A DNA stretch of 41,694 nucleotides from an uncultured beta proteobacterium (GCA_903845345.1 CAIMXF010000072.1:1-41694), one strand, 5' to 3'. Positions 24,242 to 34,630 are shown, numbered from the stretch's first letter. Notes: a model not told the origin generated them from the sequence alone. Numbers and translations: made by a program.

Positions 24242-26860
24242 ATGACCACTGCCCTCGCCTCCCGCCTTCGCGCGCTCGCCCTGTCGACGCTGCTGTCGTG
24301 CGGCCTGTTCGCCGCTCCCGCCGCGCACGCGCTCACGGCCGCCCCGGCCGGCGCCGTGATCGGCAACCAGGCCTCGGCCACGTACTCGGACGCGTCGGCG
24401 GTCAGCCGCACGGTGACGTCCAACACGGTCGTGACGACGGTGCAGCAGGTGGGCAGCCTGACGCTGGCCGCGCCCGGCGCCAGGACGATATCGCCGGGCG
24501 GCCAGGTCTACTACCCGCAGACGCTCGTCAACACCGGCAACGGCAACGACAGCTTCCTGCTGGCAGCCGCGCAGTCGGGCGCCGCGACGATGAGCTCGGT
24601 GCTGTTCTACGCGGACGCCAACGGCGACGGCATCCCCGACAACGCCACGCCGATCACCACCACCGGCACGCTGGCGCCGGGCCAGGCCTTCAAGTTCGTC
24701 GTCGCCGGCGTGATGCCGTCGACGGCCGTGGTCGGCACCGCCAACACGACCACCGTCACCGCGACCAGCGTGTTCGCGCCCACGGTCAGCGCGAACGTCG
24801 CCGACGTCACCACCGTGTCAGGGCAGGCGGTGATCAACGTGACGCAGGCGATCGACGTGACGACCGGTCCGTCGCCGTCGACCGGCCGCACGATCACCCT
24901 CACATACACCAACACCGGCAACGCGACGGCCAGCGGCTTGACGCTGAACGACCTGATCCCCTCGGGCTTCACCTACGTAGCCAACAGCGCGCGCTGGAGC
25001 GTCACGGGCTCGGGCGTCACGCTGACGGACGCCAGCAACACCGACAGCCAGAGCGGCATCATCTGGGACTACGGCGTCACCGCCTCCGGCAAGCCGACCG
25101 CGGTGATCGCCTCGATCGCCCCGGGCGCCAGCGGCACCGTCACGTACCAGGTCAACGTCAACGCGGGCCTCGCGCCGGGCGCCAACGCCGCCACCGCGAT
25201 GACGGGCACGTTCGCCTACAACGACGGCGCGAGCCAGGTCTCGGCCAGCAACGCCAACACGATCCAGTACACGGTCAACCAGAACGCCGCGCTGACCTTC
25301 GCCGGAGCCACCGTCGCCAGCGCGCCGCAGGGAGGCACCGTCGCGTTCACCGACGTCCTGACCAACACCGGCAACGGCGCGGACAGCTTCGATATCACGA
25401 TCGGCACGTCCACCTTCCCGACGGGCACCACGTTCCAGCTGTTCCAGGCCGACGGCCTCACGCCGCTGCAGGACACCAACGGCAACGGCATCCCCGACTC
25501 CGGACCGATGAGCGCGGCGGCGGTGCAGAACATCGTCGTCAAGGCCGTGCTGCCACCGGGCTCGACCGGCGGCCCGTACACGGTGCAGGCGATCGCGACG
25601 TCCAAGGCCGACGCGACCAAGATCGCGACGGCCACCGACACGCTCACCGCCATCGCCGGCAACACCGTCGACCTGACCAACAACACCGCCGTGCCGGGCG
25701 CCACCGGCACCGGCGCCGGACCCGAGGCCTCGGCCGTGCTGACGCTCGCGGTCAACCCGGGCGCGACGATCCGCGTGCCGCTGTTCGTGTCCAACAGCAG
25801 CGCCGTGGCCGACTCGTTCGACCTCGCCGCCGCCACCGATGCCGCGCTCTCGGCCGGCCTGCCCGCGGGCTGGTCGGTGACGTTCCGCGACGCCAACAAC
25901 GCGATCATCACCAACACCGGCACGCTGCTGTCGGGCGTGTCCAGGCCGGTCTACGCCGACGTCGCCGTGCCCGCCAGCTTCGCGGCCGGCACCAGCCAGC
26001 TGTATTTCCGCGCGCTGTCGCCCGCCACCGGCGCGTCCGACCGCCTGCACGACGCGATCACCGTCAACACGGTGCGCAGCCTGGTCATCACGCCCAACCA
26101 CACGGGCCAGACGACCGCCGGCGGCATCGTCACCTACGTCCACACGATCACCAACACCGGCAACGTGCTCGAGGGCGACGGCGTCGCCAGCACGGTGGCG
26201 CTGGTCGCGGCCGACGCGCAAGCCGGCTTCACGACGGTCGTCTACTGGGACAAGAACAACAACGGCGTGCTCGACGCCGGCGACCCGGTCGTCACCTCGC
26301 TGGCCCAGCTGACGGGCGGCACCAACGGCGCCAACACCGCCGCGGGCCTCGCCCCGGGCGCGAGCGCGACGCTGATCGTCAAGGTCACCGCGCCGGCCGG
26401 CGCCAGCGCGGGCCTGGCCGACTCGACGACGCTGACCGCCACCACGACGGGCATGATCTCCGGCATCGCTGCGCCGGCCGCCGCCATCGCGACCGACGCC
26501 AGCACCGTCGTCGGCTCGCAGGTGACGCTGGTCACCACCCAGGCGCTCGATGCGAACTGCGACGGCGTGGCCGACACCGCGTTCTCGGTCAACGCGATCA
26601 CTTCCGGCGCGCTGCCCGGCGGCTGCATTCGCTACACCGTGACCGCCACGAACGCCGGCCCCGCGGCGGTCACCGGCCTGGTCATCACCAACGCGACGCC
26701 TCCGCTGACGACGTACCACGCCATGGTGCCGGCGGCCACGTCGATCGGCACCGTCACGGCGCCGGCCTCCGGCGCGAGCGGCAGCGTGCAGGCCACCGTC
26801 GGCACGCTCGCCGCCGGGCAGTCCGAGGTGCTGACCTTCGGCGTGCGCATCACGCCCTGA
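24242..26860 (+). CDS. Large exported DUF11 repeat protein with calcium-loop-like motifs
   Basis: An 872-residue secreted or surface protein. The signal peptide covers about residues 1-30 (LALSTLLSCGLFAAPAAHA). The rest is beta-rich, Thr/Ala/Gly/Asn-rich and very low in Cys. Repeated segments of the form YTNTGNATASGLTLNDLIPSG, VNTGNGNDSF and LAPGQAF are typical of DUF11/B_ant_repeat domains. Four loops resemble EF-hand or thrombospondin type 3 calcium sites: DANGDGIPD (Asp125), DTNGNGIPD (Asp411), DKNNNGVLD (Asp670) and DANCDGVAD (Asp770). No sorting signal or barrel is seen, so it is either released or held by a partner. AGGAA lies upstream of the ATG. The binding target is unknown. Confidence 0.82.
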   Translation: MTTALASRLRALALSTLLSCGLFAAPAAHALTAAPAGAVIGNQASATYSDASAVSRTVTSNTVVTTVQQVGSLTLAAPGARTISPGGQVYYPQTLVNTGNGNDSFLLAAAQSGAATMSSVLFYADANGDGIPDNATPITTTGTLAPGQAFKFVVAGVMPSTAVVGTANTTTVTATSVFAPTVSANVADVTTVSGQAVINVTQAIDVTTGPSPSTGRTITLTYTNTGNATASGLTLNDLIPSGFTYVANSARWSVTGSGVTLTDASNTDSQSGIIWDYGVTASGKPTAVIASIAPGASGTVTYQVNVNAGLAPGANAATAMTGTFAYNDGASQVSASNANTIQYTVNQNAALTFAGATVASAPQGGTVAFTDVLTNTGNGADSFDITIGTSTFPTGTTFQLFQADGLTPLQDTNGNGIPDSGPMSAAAVQNIVVKAVLPPGSTGGPYTVQAIATSKADATKIATATDTLTAIAGNTVDLTNNTAVPGATGTGAGPEASAVLTLAVNPGATIRVPLFVSNSSAVADSFDLAAATDAALSAGLPAGWSVTFRDANNAIITNTGTLLSGVSRPVYADVAVPASFAAGTSQLYFRALSPATGASDRLHDAITVNTVRSLVITPNHTGQTTAGGIVTYVHTITNTGNVLEGDGVASTVALVAADAQAGFTTVVYWDKNNNGVLDAGDPVVTSLAQLTGGTNGANTAAGLAPGASATLIVKVTAPAGASAGLADSTTLTATTTGMISGIAAPAAAIATDASTVVGSQVTLVTTQALDANCDGVADTAFSVNAITSGALPGGCIRYTVTATNAGPAAVTGLVITNATPPLTTYHAMVPAATSIGTVTAPASGASGSVQATVGTLAAGQSEVLTFGVRITP

Positions 26861-26900
26861 CCGCGTCGGCATCGCCGTCCCTTCTCGCGCTGCTGCTCCC

Positions 26901-29900
26901 ATGCATCCGTCGTTCGCCCGGCCCGCACGCCTGCTGCGCCTCGCGACCGGGATGGCGCTGGCCAGCCTCGCCGCGCTGGCGCATGCCGGCAACGCGGTCT
27001 CGCTGCAGGCCGAGGCAAGCTGGCTGGACGGCAACGGCCAGGCGATGGCGCTCGAGTCCAACGTCGTGACGGCCACGATATCCGACACGCCCGCGACGAT
27101 CGCGTTCTACACCGACGCGACCTATTCGCACACGGCCACCGCGGCCGCGTTCGCCAGGACGCTTTACGTGGGCGTCAGCGCGACGGGCTGCAACGAGCAG
27201 TCCGGTGTCGTCGAGACGATGGTGGTCGACATCTGGTCGCAGAAGCTGCAGCAGACGCTGCAGGTGACGGCCACCGAGAGCGGCCCCGACAGCGGCCTGT
27301 TCCAGTTCAAGCTGATGACCGGCGCCAACAGCGGCGGCTTCCAAGCGCAGGTGAAGTCCACCGCGACGTTCACGCCGCTGGTGCCGGCCGCGTCCAACGA
27401 CATCGTCACCGCGCGGGTCGAGAGCTGCGGCGGCGGCACGATCCAGGCGCAGATCCTGATCGACCCGAGCGGCGTCGTGTTCGACAGCTCCACCGAGCTG
27501 CCGGTGGCCGGCGCGGTCGTCTCGATCGTCGACGTCACCGGCGACGGCAACGGCGGCATGGCCGGCCGGAGCGCGAAGGTGTTCGGCTACGACGGCGTGA
27601 CGCCCGCGCCCGCGCAGGTGACGACCGGCAGCGACGGCAGCTACACGTTCCCGGTCGTGGCGCCCGGCCAGTACCGCATCGACGTGACGCCGCCGGCGCA
27701 GTGGCATTACCCGTCCACGCACGCGCCCGCATCGATGCCGACCGAGCGCCGCATCAACATGCCGGGCTCGTTCGACGGCACGTTCGCGGTCAACATGGCG
27801 ATCGGCAACATGCTGATCGACCTGCCGATCGACCAGGTGCCACAGGCGATGTCGGTGACCAAGACGGCCTCGCGCGCGACGGCCGAGATCGCCGAATCGG
27901 TCGGCTACACGGTGGTCGTGCGCAACGTCGGCGGCGCCAGCCTCGACGGCGTCACGCTGCAGGACACGATGCCCACCGGCTTCGCCTACATGAAGTCCAG
28001 CACGACGCTCGACGGCCAGCCCGCCGACGATCCGGTCGGCCGGCGCGGCGGCGTGCTGAGCTTCGCGGTGCCCGCGATCGCCGCCGGCCAGACGCGCACG
28101 CTGCGCTATCGCGCCACCATCGGCCCGCTCGCGCTGCAGGGCGATGGCGTCAACCGCGCTCAGGCCACCGCGGCGCTGCCGTTTCCGACCGTCAGCAACG
28201 TGGCGGCCGCGACCGTGCAGGTGCAGCAAGGCGTGTTCACCGACCGCGCGATGGTGCTGGGCAAGGTGTTCGCCGACTGCAACGGCAACGGCATCCAGGA
28301 CGCCGGCGAACCGGGCGTGCCCGGCGTGCGCCTGTTCATGGAGGACGGCAGCTTCGTCGTCACCGACGGCAAGGGCCGGTACAGCTTCTACGGCATCGCC
28401 CCGCGCACCCACGTCCTCAAGCTCGACGCCACCACCCTGCCGCCGGGCATGACGCCGCTGGCGACGTCGTCGCGCAACGCCGGCGACGGCGCGAGCCGCT
28501 TCGTCGACCCGCACAACGGCGAGCTGCACCGCGCCGACTTCGCGCTGGGCGGCTGCTCGAAGACGACCGACGCGCTGATCGCGCTGCGCGTCGACGCCAA
28601 CGAGGAACTCGGCGCCGCGCTGAAGATGGACTTCCGCGCCGACGGCGGCGTGCCGCCGGCCGGCGACGTGCGCGCGCAGCCCGCGGCCGGCGTGGTCGGC
28701 GCGGCGCAGGCCGCCGACGGCGCGCGCGGCCTGAGAGTGAGCACCGCGGCCAGGGCGGCGTCCGTCCCCGACGCCGCGGCCGTCGTCGAGCCGACGCTGC
28801 AGGAACGCGTCGCCGCGCTGGACAACACGCTGGGCTTCCTCGACCTGCGCGACGGCCAGTCGTTGACATCGACCCAGGCGACGGTGCGTGTGAAGGGCTC
28901 GTCGCAGGTCGTGCTGACGCTGGCCGTCGACGGCAAGGACATCGGCGACGAGCGCGTGGGCACCCGCGTGCAGGACGAGGCGCGCCGGATCCAGGCGCGC
29001 GACTATGTCGGCGTGCCGCTGCCGGCCGGCGACCACGAGCTCGCGCTCGTCGCCAAGGACACGTTCGGCAACGTGCGCGGCCGCGTCGCGATCCAGGTGC
29101 GCGCGCCGGGCGACCTGGCCCGCATCGCGTTCGAGCTTCCGAAGGACGGCATCCCCGCCGACGGCGAGACGCTGGTGCCCGTGAAGATCACGCTGGCCGA
29201 CGCGCGCGGCGTGCCGGTGATGGCGCGCACGCCGATCACGCTCGACGCGTCGGCCGGCGAGTTCGACGTCGACGACCTCGACCCGCGCACGCCCGGCATC
29301 CAGACCTTCGTCGAGGGCGGCCAGGCCGTGCTGCCGCTGCGCGCCGCGCGCGCGCCCGGCGCCGCGGAGCTGCGCGCGACCAGCGGCAACGTGTCGGCCA
29401 GGGGCCGCGTCTCGTTCGTGCCGGCGCTGCGGCCCATGATCGCGGCCGGCATCGTCGAGGGCGCGTTCAACTTGCGCAAGCTGAGCGCGAATTCCATCGT
29501 GTCGGCCGGCTCCGGCGACGCCTTCGAGACGCAGCTCAACGCCTTCGCGACCAACGGCACCGGCGACAACTCCGGCAACGGCAGCGCAGCCGTGTTCCTC
29601 AAGGGCAAGGTGCTGGGCAGCTCGCTGCTGACGATCGGCTACGACTCCAGCAAGGAGAGCAACCAGCGGCTGTTCCGCGACATCCAGCCCGACCAGTTCT
29701 ACCCGGTCTACGGCGACGCCTCCGTCAAGGGCTTCGACGCGCAGTCCACCTCGCACCTGTACGTGCGCCTGGAGCACGACAAGTCCTATCTCCTGTACGG
29801 CGATTTCACGACGCAGTCGGACGACCCGGCGCGCCAGCTCGGCGCCTACCAGCGCAGCCTGACCGGCGCCAAGGTGCACGTCGACGACGGCCCGGTCGAC

Positions 29901-31919
29901 GCGACCGCGTGGGTCAGCCAGGCCGCGAGCCGGTTGCTGGTCGACGAGATCGCCGCCAACGGCACGTCGGGCCCGTTCATGCTGGCCAGCGTGCCGCTGG
30001 ACAACAGCGCCAAGGTGGAAGTCATCGCGCGCGACCGCAACCAGCCGGCGCTGGTCGTCAAGAGCACGGCGCTCGTCGCCTTCACCGACTACGACATCGA
30101 CGCCCTCACCGGCCGCCTGCTGCTGCACGCGCCGGTCGCCAGCTTGGATCCGGACCTCGATCCGCAATTCATCCGCGTGAGCTACGAGTCGGCCACCGGC
30201 GGCCCGTCGTTCGTCGTGGCCGGCGCCGATGCCAAGGTCAGGCTGGGCGACAAGCTGGCCGTGGGCATGGCGCTGGTGATGGACAAGGATCCGCTCGACA
30301 CGATGCAGATGCGCAGCGTCAACGCGACCTTCAAGCCCGACGAGCACACCACGCTGACCGTCGAAGGCGCGCACACGGCGCACGACCTCACCGGCGACCG
30401 CGGCGACGCGCAGCGCATCGAGTTCAAGCACGACGACGACAAGCTGAAGATCCAGGCGCAGGCCGCGCACACCGACGCGACGTTCGAGAACGCGTCGTCG
30501 ACGATCGCCCAGGGCCGCAACGAGGCCAACCTGAAGGCCTCGTACCAGGTCGGCGACAAGACGCGCGTGGTCGTCGACGCCGCCAGCTCCGGCGACGCGA
30601 CGACCGGCGACCGCCGCAACGGTCTGATGGTGGGCGTCGAGCGCAGCCTGGAAGGCGGCGTCAAGCTGGAGGTGGGCGCGCGCCACGTGCAGGATCGCCC
30701 GGGCGCCTCGACGGCCGTCGACGATGCCTCGACGTCGACGGCGACGCCCCCCAACGGCGACACCTCCACCGTGCGCGCCAAGGTCAGCGCCCCGGTGCCG
30801 GGCGTCGACCGGGCCACCGCGTTCGTCGAAGGCGAGCAGGACGTGCACGACGCCGAGAAACACCTGCTGGCCGTCGGCGGCGACTATCGCCTGAGCCCGG
30901 GCTCGCGCCTGTACGCGCGCCAGGAGATCGTCTCGTCGCTGACCGGCGAGCTCGACCTCGACGCCGCCCAGCATCGCAACACCACGCTCGTGGGCATCGA
31001 CGCCGACGTGACGCACGACTCGCACGTGTTCAGCGAATACCGCGTGCGCGACGCGATCGACGGCCGCGAGGCCCAGGCCGCGATGGGCCTGCGCAATCAA
31101 TACAGGCTGGCCGACGGCCTGCGCCTGAACACCAGCTTCGAGCGCGTGCGCGCGCTGGCCGGCGAGGACTCCGACGACAACCTGGCCGTCACCGCGGCGA
31201 TCGAATACACGGCCAGCGCGCTGACCAAGGCCAGCGGCCGCATCGAGCTGCGCGACTCCACCGGCAGCCGCGGCGCGCTGTCGACGCTGGGCGTCGCCCA
31301 CAAGATCGACGACGACTGGACGCTGCTGGGCCGCAACGCCTACGCGCTGACCGAATCGAAGACCGGCGGCACCAGCCTGCTGCAGGAACGCTTCCAGCTG
31401 GGCGTGGCCTATCGCGACACGGTCGCCAACCGCGTGAACGGCCTCGCGCGCTACGAGTTCAAGCGCGACGACGGCGGCACCGACTTCGAGCGCAGCGCCG
31501 TCCACGTCGTCTCGTCGCACGCCGACTACCAGGTGTCGCGCGGCTTCATGCTCACTGGCGAGTACGCGGCCAAGCACGAGGTGCAGCTGGTCGACGGCCG
31601 CTGGGTCGCCGGCAACGCGCAGCTCGCCAGCGTGCGCGTCACGCGCGACCTGGGCGAGCGCTGGGACGTCGGCCTGGCCGCGCGCGTGCTGGGCAACGCG
31701 TCGCTGTCGCAGCGCACGGCCAGCATCGGCGCCGAGCTCGGCTACCGCGTCATCGACAACCTGTGGCTGTCGGCCGGCTACAACCTGAGCGGCTTCCGCG
31801 ACCGCGACCTCGTCGACGACAACACCACCGCCGCCGGCGCCTACATCCGCATGCGCTTCAAGTTCGACGAGTCGCTGTTCGGCGCCAGGCCCGGCGCCGG
31901 CGCGAAGGCCTCGCCATGA
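26901..31919 (+). CDS. Giant outer-membrane barrel protein with SdrD/DUF11/Ig-like N-terminal domains
   Basis: A 1672-residue exported protein. Residues 1-29 are a signal peptide (MALASLAALAHAG). A beta domain is followed by a Cna_B-type region (about 190-260), a DUF11 domain (about 315-425, VGYTVVVRNVGGASLDGVTL), an SdrD_B-type domain (about 450-510, VFADCNGNGIQDAGEPG) and an invasin-like Ig domain (about 740-860, DGIPADGETLVPVKITLADA). From about residue 890 to the end the alternating polar/aromatic pattern is that of an outer-membrane barrel, including QFYPVYGDAS, RLEHDKSYLLYGDF and the final AYIRMRFKFDESLF. At roughly 780 residues the barrel is far larger than an autotransporter barrel. 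The stop overlaps the next ATG by four bases. It may anchor or export its neighbours' products; function is unproven. Confidence 0.82.
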   Translation: MHPSFARPARLLRLATGMALASLAALAHAGNAVSLQAEASWLDGNGQAMALESNVVTATISDTPATIAFYTDATYSHTATAAAFARTLYVGVSATGCNEQSGVVETMVVDIWSQKLQQTLQVTATESGPDSGLFQFKLMTGANSGGFQAQVKSTATFTPLVPAASNDIVTARVESCGGGTIQAQILIDPSGVVFDSSTELPVAGAVVSIVDVTGDGNGGMAGRSAKVFGYDGVTPAPAQVTTGSDGSYTFPVVAPGQYRIDVTPPAQWHYPSTHAPASMPTERRINMPGSFDGTFAVNMAIGNMLIDLPIDQVPQAMSVTKTASRATAEIAESVGYTVVVRNVGGASLDGVTLQDTMPTGFAYMKSSTTLDGQPADDPVGRRGGVLSFAVPAIAAGQTRTLRYRATIGPLALQGDGVNRAQATAALPFPTVSNVAAATVQVQQGVFTDRAMVLGKVFADCNGNGIQDAGEPGVPGVRLFMEDGSFVVTDGKGRYSFYGIAPRTHVLKLDATTLPPGMTPLATSSRNAGDGASRFVDPHNGELHRADFALGGCSKTTDALIALRVDANEELGAALKMDFRADGGVPPAGDVRAQPAAGVVGAAQAADGARGLRVSTAARAASVPDAAAVVEPTLQERVAALDNTLGFLDLRDGQSLTSTQATVRVKGSSQVVLTLAVDGKDIGDERVGTRVQDEARRIQARDYVGVPLPAGDHELALVAKDTFGNVRGRVAIQVRAPGDLARIAFELPKDGIPADGETLVPVKITLADARGVPVMARTPITLDASAGEFDVDDLDPRTPGIQTFVEGGQAVLPLRAARAPGAAELRATSGNVSARGRVSFVPALRPMIAAGIVEGAFNLRKLSANSIVSAGSGDAFETQLNAFATNGTGDNSGNGSAAVFLKGKVLGSSLLTIGYDSSKESNQRLFRDIQPDQFYPVYGDASVKGFDAQSTSHLYVRLEHDKSYLLYGDFTTQSDDPARQLGAYQRSLTGAKVHVDDGPVDATAWVSQAASRLLVDEIAANGTSGPFMLASVPLDNSAKVEVIARDRNQPALVVKSTALVAFTDYDIDALTGRLLLHAPVASLDPDLDPQFIRVSYESATGGPSFVVAGADAKVRLGDKLAVGMALVMDKDPLDTMQMRSVNATFKPDEHTTLTVEGAHTAHDLTGDRGDAQRIEFKHDDDKLKIQAQAAHTDATFENASSTIAQGRNEANLKASYQVGDKTRVVVDAASSGDATTGDRRNGLMVGVERSLEGGVKLEVGARHVQDRPGASTAVDDASTSTATPPNGDTSTVRAKVSAPVPGVDRATAFVEGEQDVHDAEKHLLAVGGDYRLSPGSRLYARQEIVSSLTGELDLDAAQHRNTTLVGIDADVTHDSHVFSEYRVRDAIDGREAQAAMGLRNQYRLADGLRLNTSFERVRALAGEDSDDNLAVTAAIEYTASALTKASGRIELRDSTGSRGALSTLGVAHKIDDDWTLLGRNAYALTESKTGGTSLLQERFQLGVAYRDTVANRVNGLARYEFKRDDGGTDFERSAVHVVSSHADYQVSRGFMLTGEYAAKHEVQLVDGRWVAGNAQLASVRVTRDLGERWDVGLAARVLGNASLSQRTASIGAELGYRVIDNLWLSAGYNLSGFRDRDLVDDNTTAAGAYIRMRFKFDESLFGARPGAGAKASP

Positions 31920-34630
31920 GCATCGTCGCGGCGCTGCGTCGATTCGCGCTGGCAGTCGTGCTGCCGGTGCTGCTGCTCGCCGCGCCCGCTGCGAATGCGT
32001 GCACCGGCGGCGGCTGCGTCGTCGCCGGCCCGCGGCTGGCCAGCATCAGCTCGTCGCAGGGCACGCTGCTCAACGCGCTGCTCGGTTCGCTGACCAATTC
32101 CACGGTCAACGTGAGCGTGCTGGACTGGAACGCCGTGGCCGGCGGCAACGTGTCGCTGCTCGGCACGATCAACGCGCTGCAGGCGACGCTGGCCGTGTCC
32201 ACGCCTGCGACCGCGCTCAACACGCCGATCACGCTCGGCCAGCTGACCGGCGCGATCGGCACCGCCGCCTCGCAGGCCGGCAACACGAGCCTGGCAGCCA
32301 GCCTCGGCAACGTCGCGGCGAACCTGAACCTTCCCGGCACGATCACGCTGGGCAGCCTGCTCAGCAGCGACGGCATCGTCGGCACCACGCAGATCAACGC
32401 GCTGGCGCTGATCGACGGCGCGGTGCAGCTGTACAACACGCAGAACGTGGCGACGACGCCGACGCCCATCACGATCACCGGCGCGCAGCTGGGCCAGTCC
32501 TCGCTGGCCAGCATCGCGCTGCAGGTGCAGGCGGTCGAGCCGCCGGTCTACGTGTGCGGGCCGGCCGGCACGACCTTCCATTCGTCGGCGCTGCGCGTCA
32601 AGCTGGGCATCACGGCGGCATCGCTGTCGCTCAACACCAGCGCGCTGAGCGCTGCACTCGGCAGCACCACGCTGACGCTGTCCACGTTCACGGTCTATGT
32701 CGAGGTCGCCCACGCCACGGGCGTCATCAGCGCGGTCAACGCGATCACCAACGCGATGACGGTGCAGGCGACGCCGGGCATCGCGTCGATATACCTCGGC
32801 ACGATCTCCGACCTCAACTTCTTCAACCGCTCGCGCGCGATCAACGTCGCGACCGACCTGACGCCCGGCACGATCGCCTCGCTGGTGAGCGGCACGAGCA
32901 CCATCGGCGTCTATGCGAAGGCCGCCGTCACCGGCGTCGCGCCGACGCCGACCACCCTCAACTTCAGCGGGACGGGCGTGCAGACGCAGACGGCCAGCAC
33001 CTCCGGCCTCACCGCCACGACGCTGCTGACCTCACTGGCAGGCAACCTGCAGGTCACCATTTCACCCAGCCTCGGCAACGTCCTCGACGCGGTCGTGCTG
33101 CCGTTGCTCGGCACCATCATCTCGACCGCGGTGACGCCGATCCTCGAGACGGCATTGCCCACCGTGCTGGACCCGTTGATGTCGATGCTGGGCATACAGA
33201 TCGGCCAGGTGACTGTCTCGAGCGGCGGCACGTACTTCGAGTGCGCCGTCGCGGGCTGCGTCTACAACGACGCGAACCACAACGCGCGCCAGGACAGCGG
33301 CGAGACCGGCACCGGCGCCACGCTTTACGCGAAGCTCGTCAACCCGGCCACGCCGACGCTCGCCTCGGTGGTCGCCACGGTCGACCCGACGACCGGCAAC
33401 TACGCGTTCCCGACGCTCAACCCGGGGACGTACACCGTCGTCATCAGCACGTCGGGCTCGCCCTCGTCCATCACGCCGATCGCCCCGACCGGCTGGATCG
33501 GCACACAGTCGCCGACGCTGTCGAAGAGCATCACGGTGGCCGCAGCGGACCTCGCGGCGCAGAGCTTCGGCCTGTACCACGGCAGCTCGCTGGCCGGCGC
33601 GGTGTTCAAGGACAACGGCAGCGGCGGCGGAGTCGCCAACAACGGCGTGCGCGACGGCGGCGAGGTGGCGCTGGGCGACGTCACCGTCAACGTCACCGAT
33701 TCGACCGGTGCCACGCTGTGGGACAGCGAGAAGACCGACCCGACCGGCGCGTACGTCGCGTGGATCCCGTCCACGGCCGGCACCGGCGTGCTGAAGGTGT
33801 CGCAGGCGGCCGACGCGACGATGGTGGGCGTCTCGGGCAACGCGGGCACGACCGGCGGCGCGTTCGCGCAGGCCGGGGCCACCACCAGCTTCACGCACGT
33901 GATCGGCAGCACCTACGCCGGCGTCAACTTCGGCGACGTGCCGATCAACCGGCTCGACACCGACGGCCAGCAGTCGGTCGCCCCCGGCACCACCGCGCTC
34001 TACGCGCATGTCTTCCACGTCGGCAGCGCGGGCCAGCTGAGCTTCGCGGTGGCGCCGCTGGCCACGCCGCCGGTCGGCTGGAGCGCCACGATCTACCTCG
34101 ACGCCAACTGCAACGGCCAACTCGATTCGGGCGAGACGCGGCTGGCCGCGGCCACGTCCGTCGTCGCCGACCAGGCGGTGTGCGTGATCGTCAAGGTTTT
34201 CGCGCCGGCTACCGCGGCCACCGATACCCGCACCACCTTCACGCTCACCGCCTCGTTCGCCTACGCCAACAACGCCTTGACGAGCCAGGCCACGCGCGGC
34301 GACCTCACCATCGTCGGCGCGGCCGACGGCCTGCGGCTGGTCAAGACGGTGGACCGCACGGTCGCCACGTCCGGCAACGTCATCACCTACACGATCACCT
34401 ACACGAACCAGGGCGCGTCGGCGGTCAGCGCCGTCAAGGTGCGCGACGAGACGCCCGCCTGGACTCTGCTCGCCGCGGCCAGTTGCGGGGCGTTGCCCAC
34501 CGGCATCAGCGCCTGCAACGTGACGGCGCAGCCGGCGGTCGGGGCGGCGGGCAGCGTCGAGTGGACGTTGACCGGATCGCTGCCCAGCGGCGGCACGGGC
34601 ACGGTGGTCTTCAGCGTCACGGTGCAGTGA
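31916..34630 (+). CDS. Exported SdrD-type/DUF11 repeat protein
   Basis: A 904-residue secreted or surface protein whose ATG overlaps the barrel gene's stop (ATGA), so the two are translationally coupled. The signal peptide is about residues 1-29 (FALAVVLPVLLLAAPAANA). The first 430 residues are Ala/Leu/Thr-rich and resemble the choice-of-anchor or TadG-like regions of exported proteins. Then come SdrD_B/Cna_B-like domains with VYNDANHNARQDSGETG and VFKDNGSGGG, a calcium-like loop DANCNGQLDSGETR, and a C-terminal DUF11 domain (ITYTITYTNQGASAVSAVKV). It ends without a membrane anchor. The last 14 bases overlap the opposing ClC gene. It is likely delivered to the surface together with the barrel protein. 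Confidence 0.8.
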   Translation: MSIVAALRRFALAVVLPVLLLAAPAANACTGGGCVVAGPRLASISSSQGTLLNALLGSLTNSTVNVSVLDWNAVAGGNVSLLGTINALQATLAVSTPATALNTPITLGQLTGAIGTAASQAGNTSLAASLGNVAANLNLPGTITLGSLLSSDGIVGTTQINALALIDGAVQLYNTQNVATTPTPITITGAQLGQSSLASIALQVQAVEPPVYVCGPAGTTFHSSALRVKLGITAASLSLNTSALSAALGSTTLTLSTFTVYVEVAHATGVISAVNAITNAMTVQATPGIASIYLGTISDLNFFNRSRAINVATDLTPGTIASLVSGTSTIGVYAKAAVTGVAPTPTTLNFSGTGVQTQTASTSGLTATTLLTSLAGNLQVTISPSLGNVLDAVVLPLLGTIISTAVTPILETALPTVLDPLMSMLGIQIGQVTVSSGGTYFECAVAGCVYNDANHNARQDSGETGTGATLYAKLVNPATPTLASVVATVDPTTGNYAFPTLNPGTYTVVISTSGSPSSITPIAPTGWIGTQSPTLSKSITVAAADLAAQSFGLYHGSSLAGAVFKDNGSGGGVANNGVRDGGEVALGDVTVNVTDSTGATLWDSEKTDPTGAYVAWIPSTAGTGVLKVSQAADATMVGVSGNAGTTGGAFAQAGATTSFTHVIGSTYAGVNFGDVPINRLDTDGQQSVAPGTTALYAHVFHVGSAGQLSFAVAPLATPPVGWSATIYLDANCNGQLDSGETRLAAATSVVADQAVCVIVKVFAPATAATDTRTTFTLTASFAYANNALTSQATRGDLTIVGAADGLRLVKTVDRTVATSGNVITYTITYTNQGASAVSAVKVRDETPAWTLLAAASCGALPTGISACNVTAQPAVGAAGSVEWTLTGSLPSGGTGTVVFSVTVQ

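Noticed and set aside
26850-31577. A 1575-residue minus-strand frame across the barrel gene
   Set aside because: His/Arg/Gly/Val shadow translation typical of high-GC antisense frames; the plus strand has signal peptide, domains and barrel.
27701-31915. Upstream part of the long frame that ends with the last surface protein
   Set aside because: Arg-rich shadow of the barrel gene. The real protein starts at 31916 with a signal peptide and an ATGA overlap.
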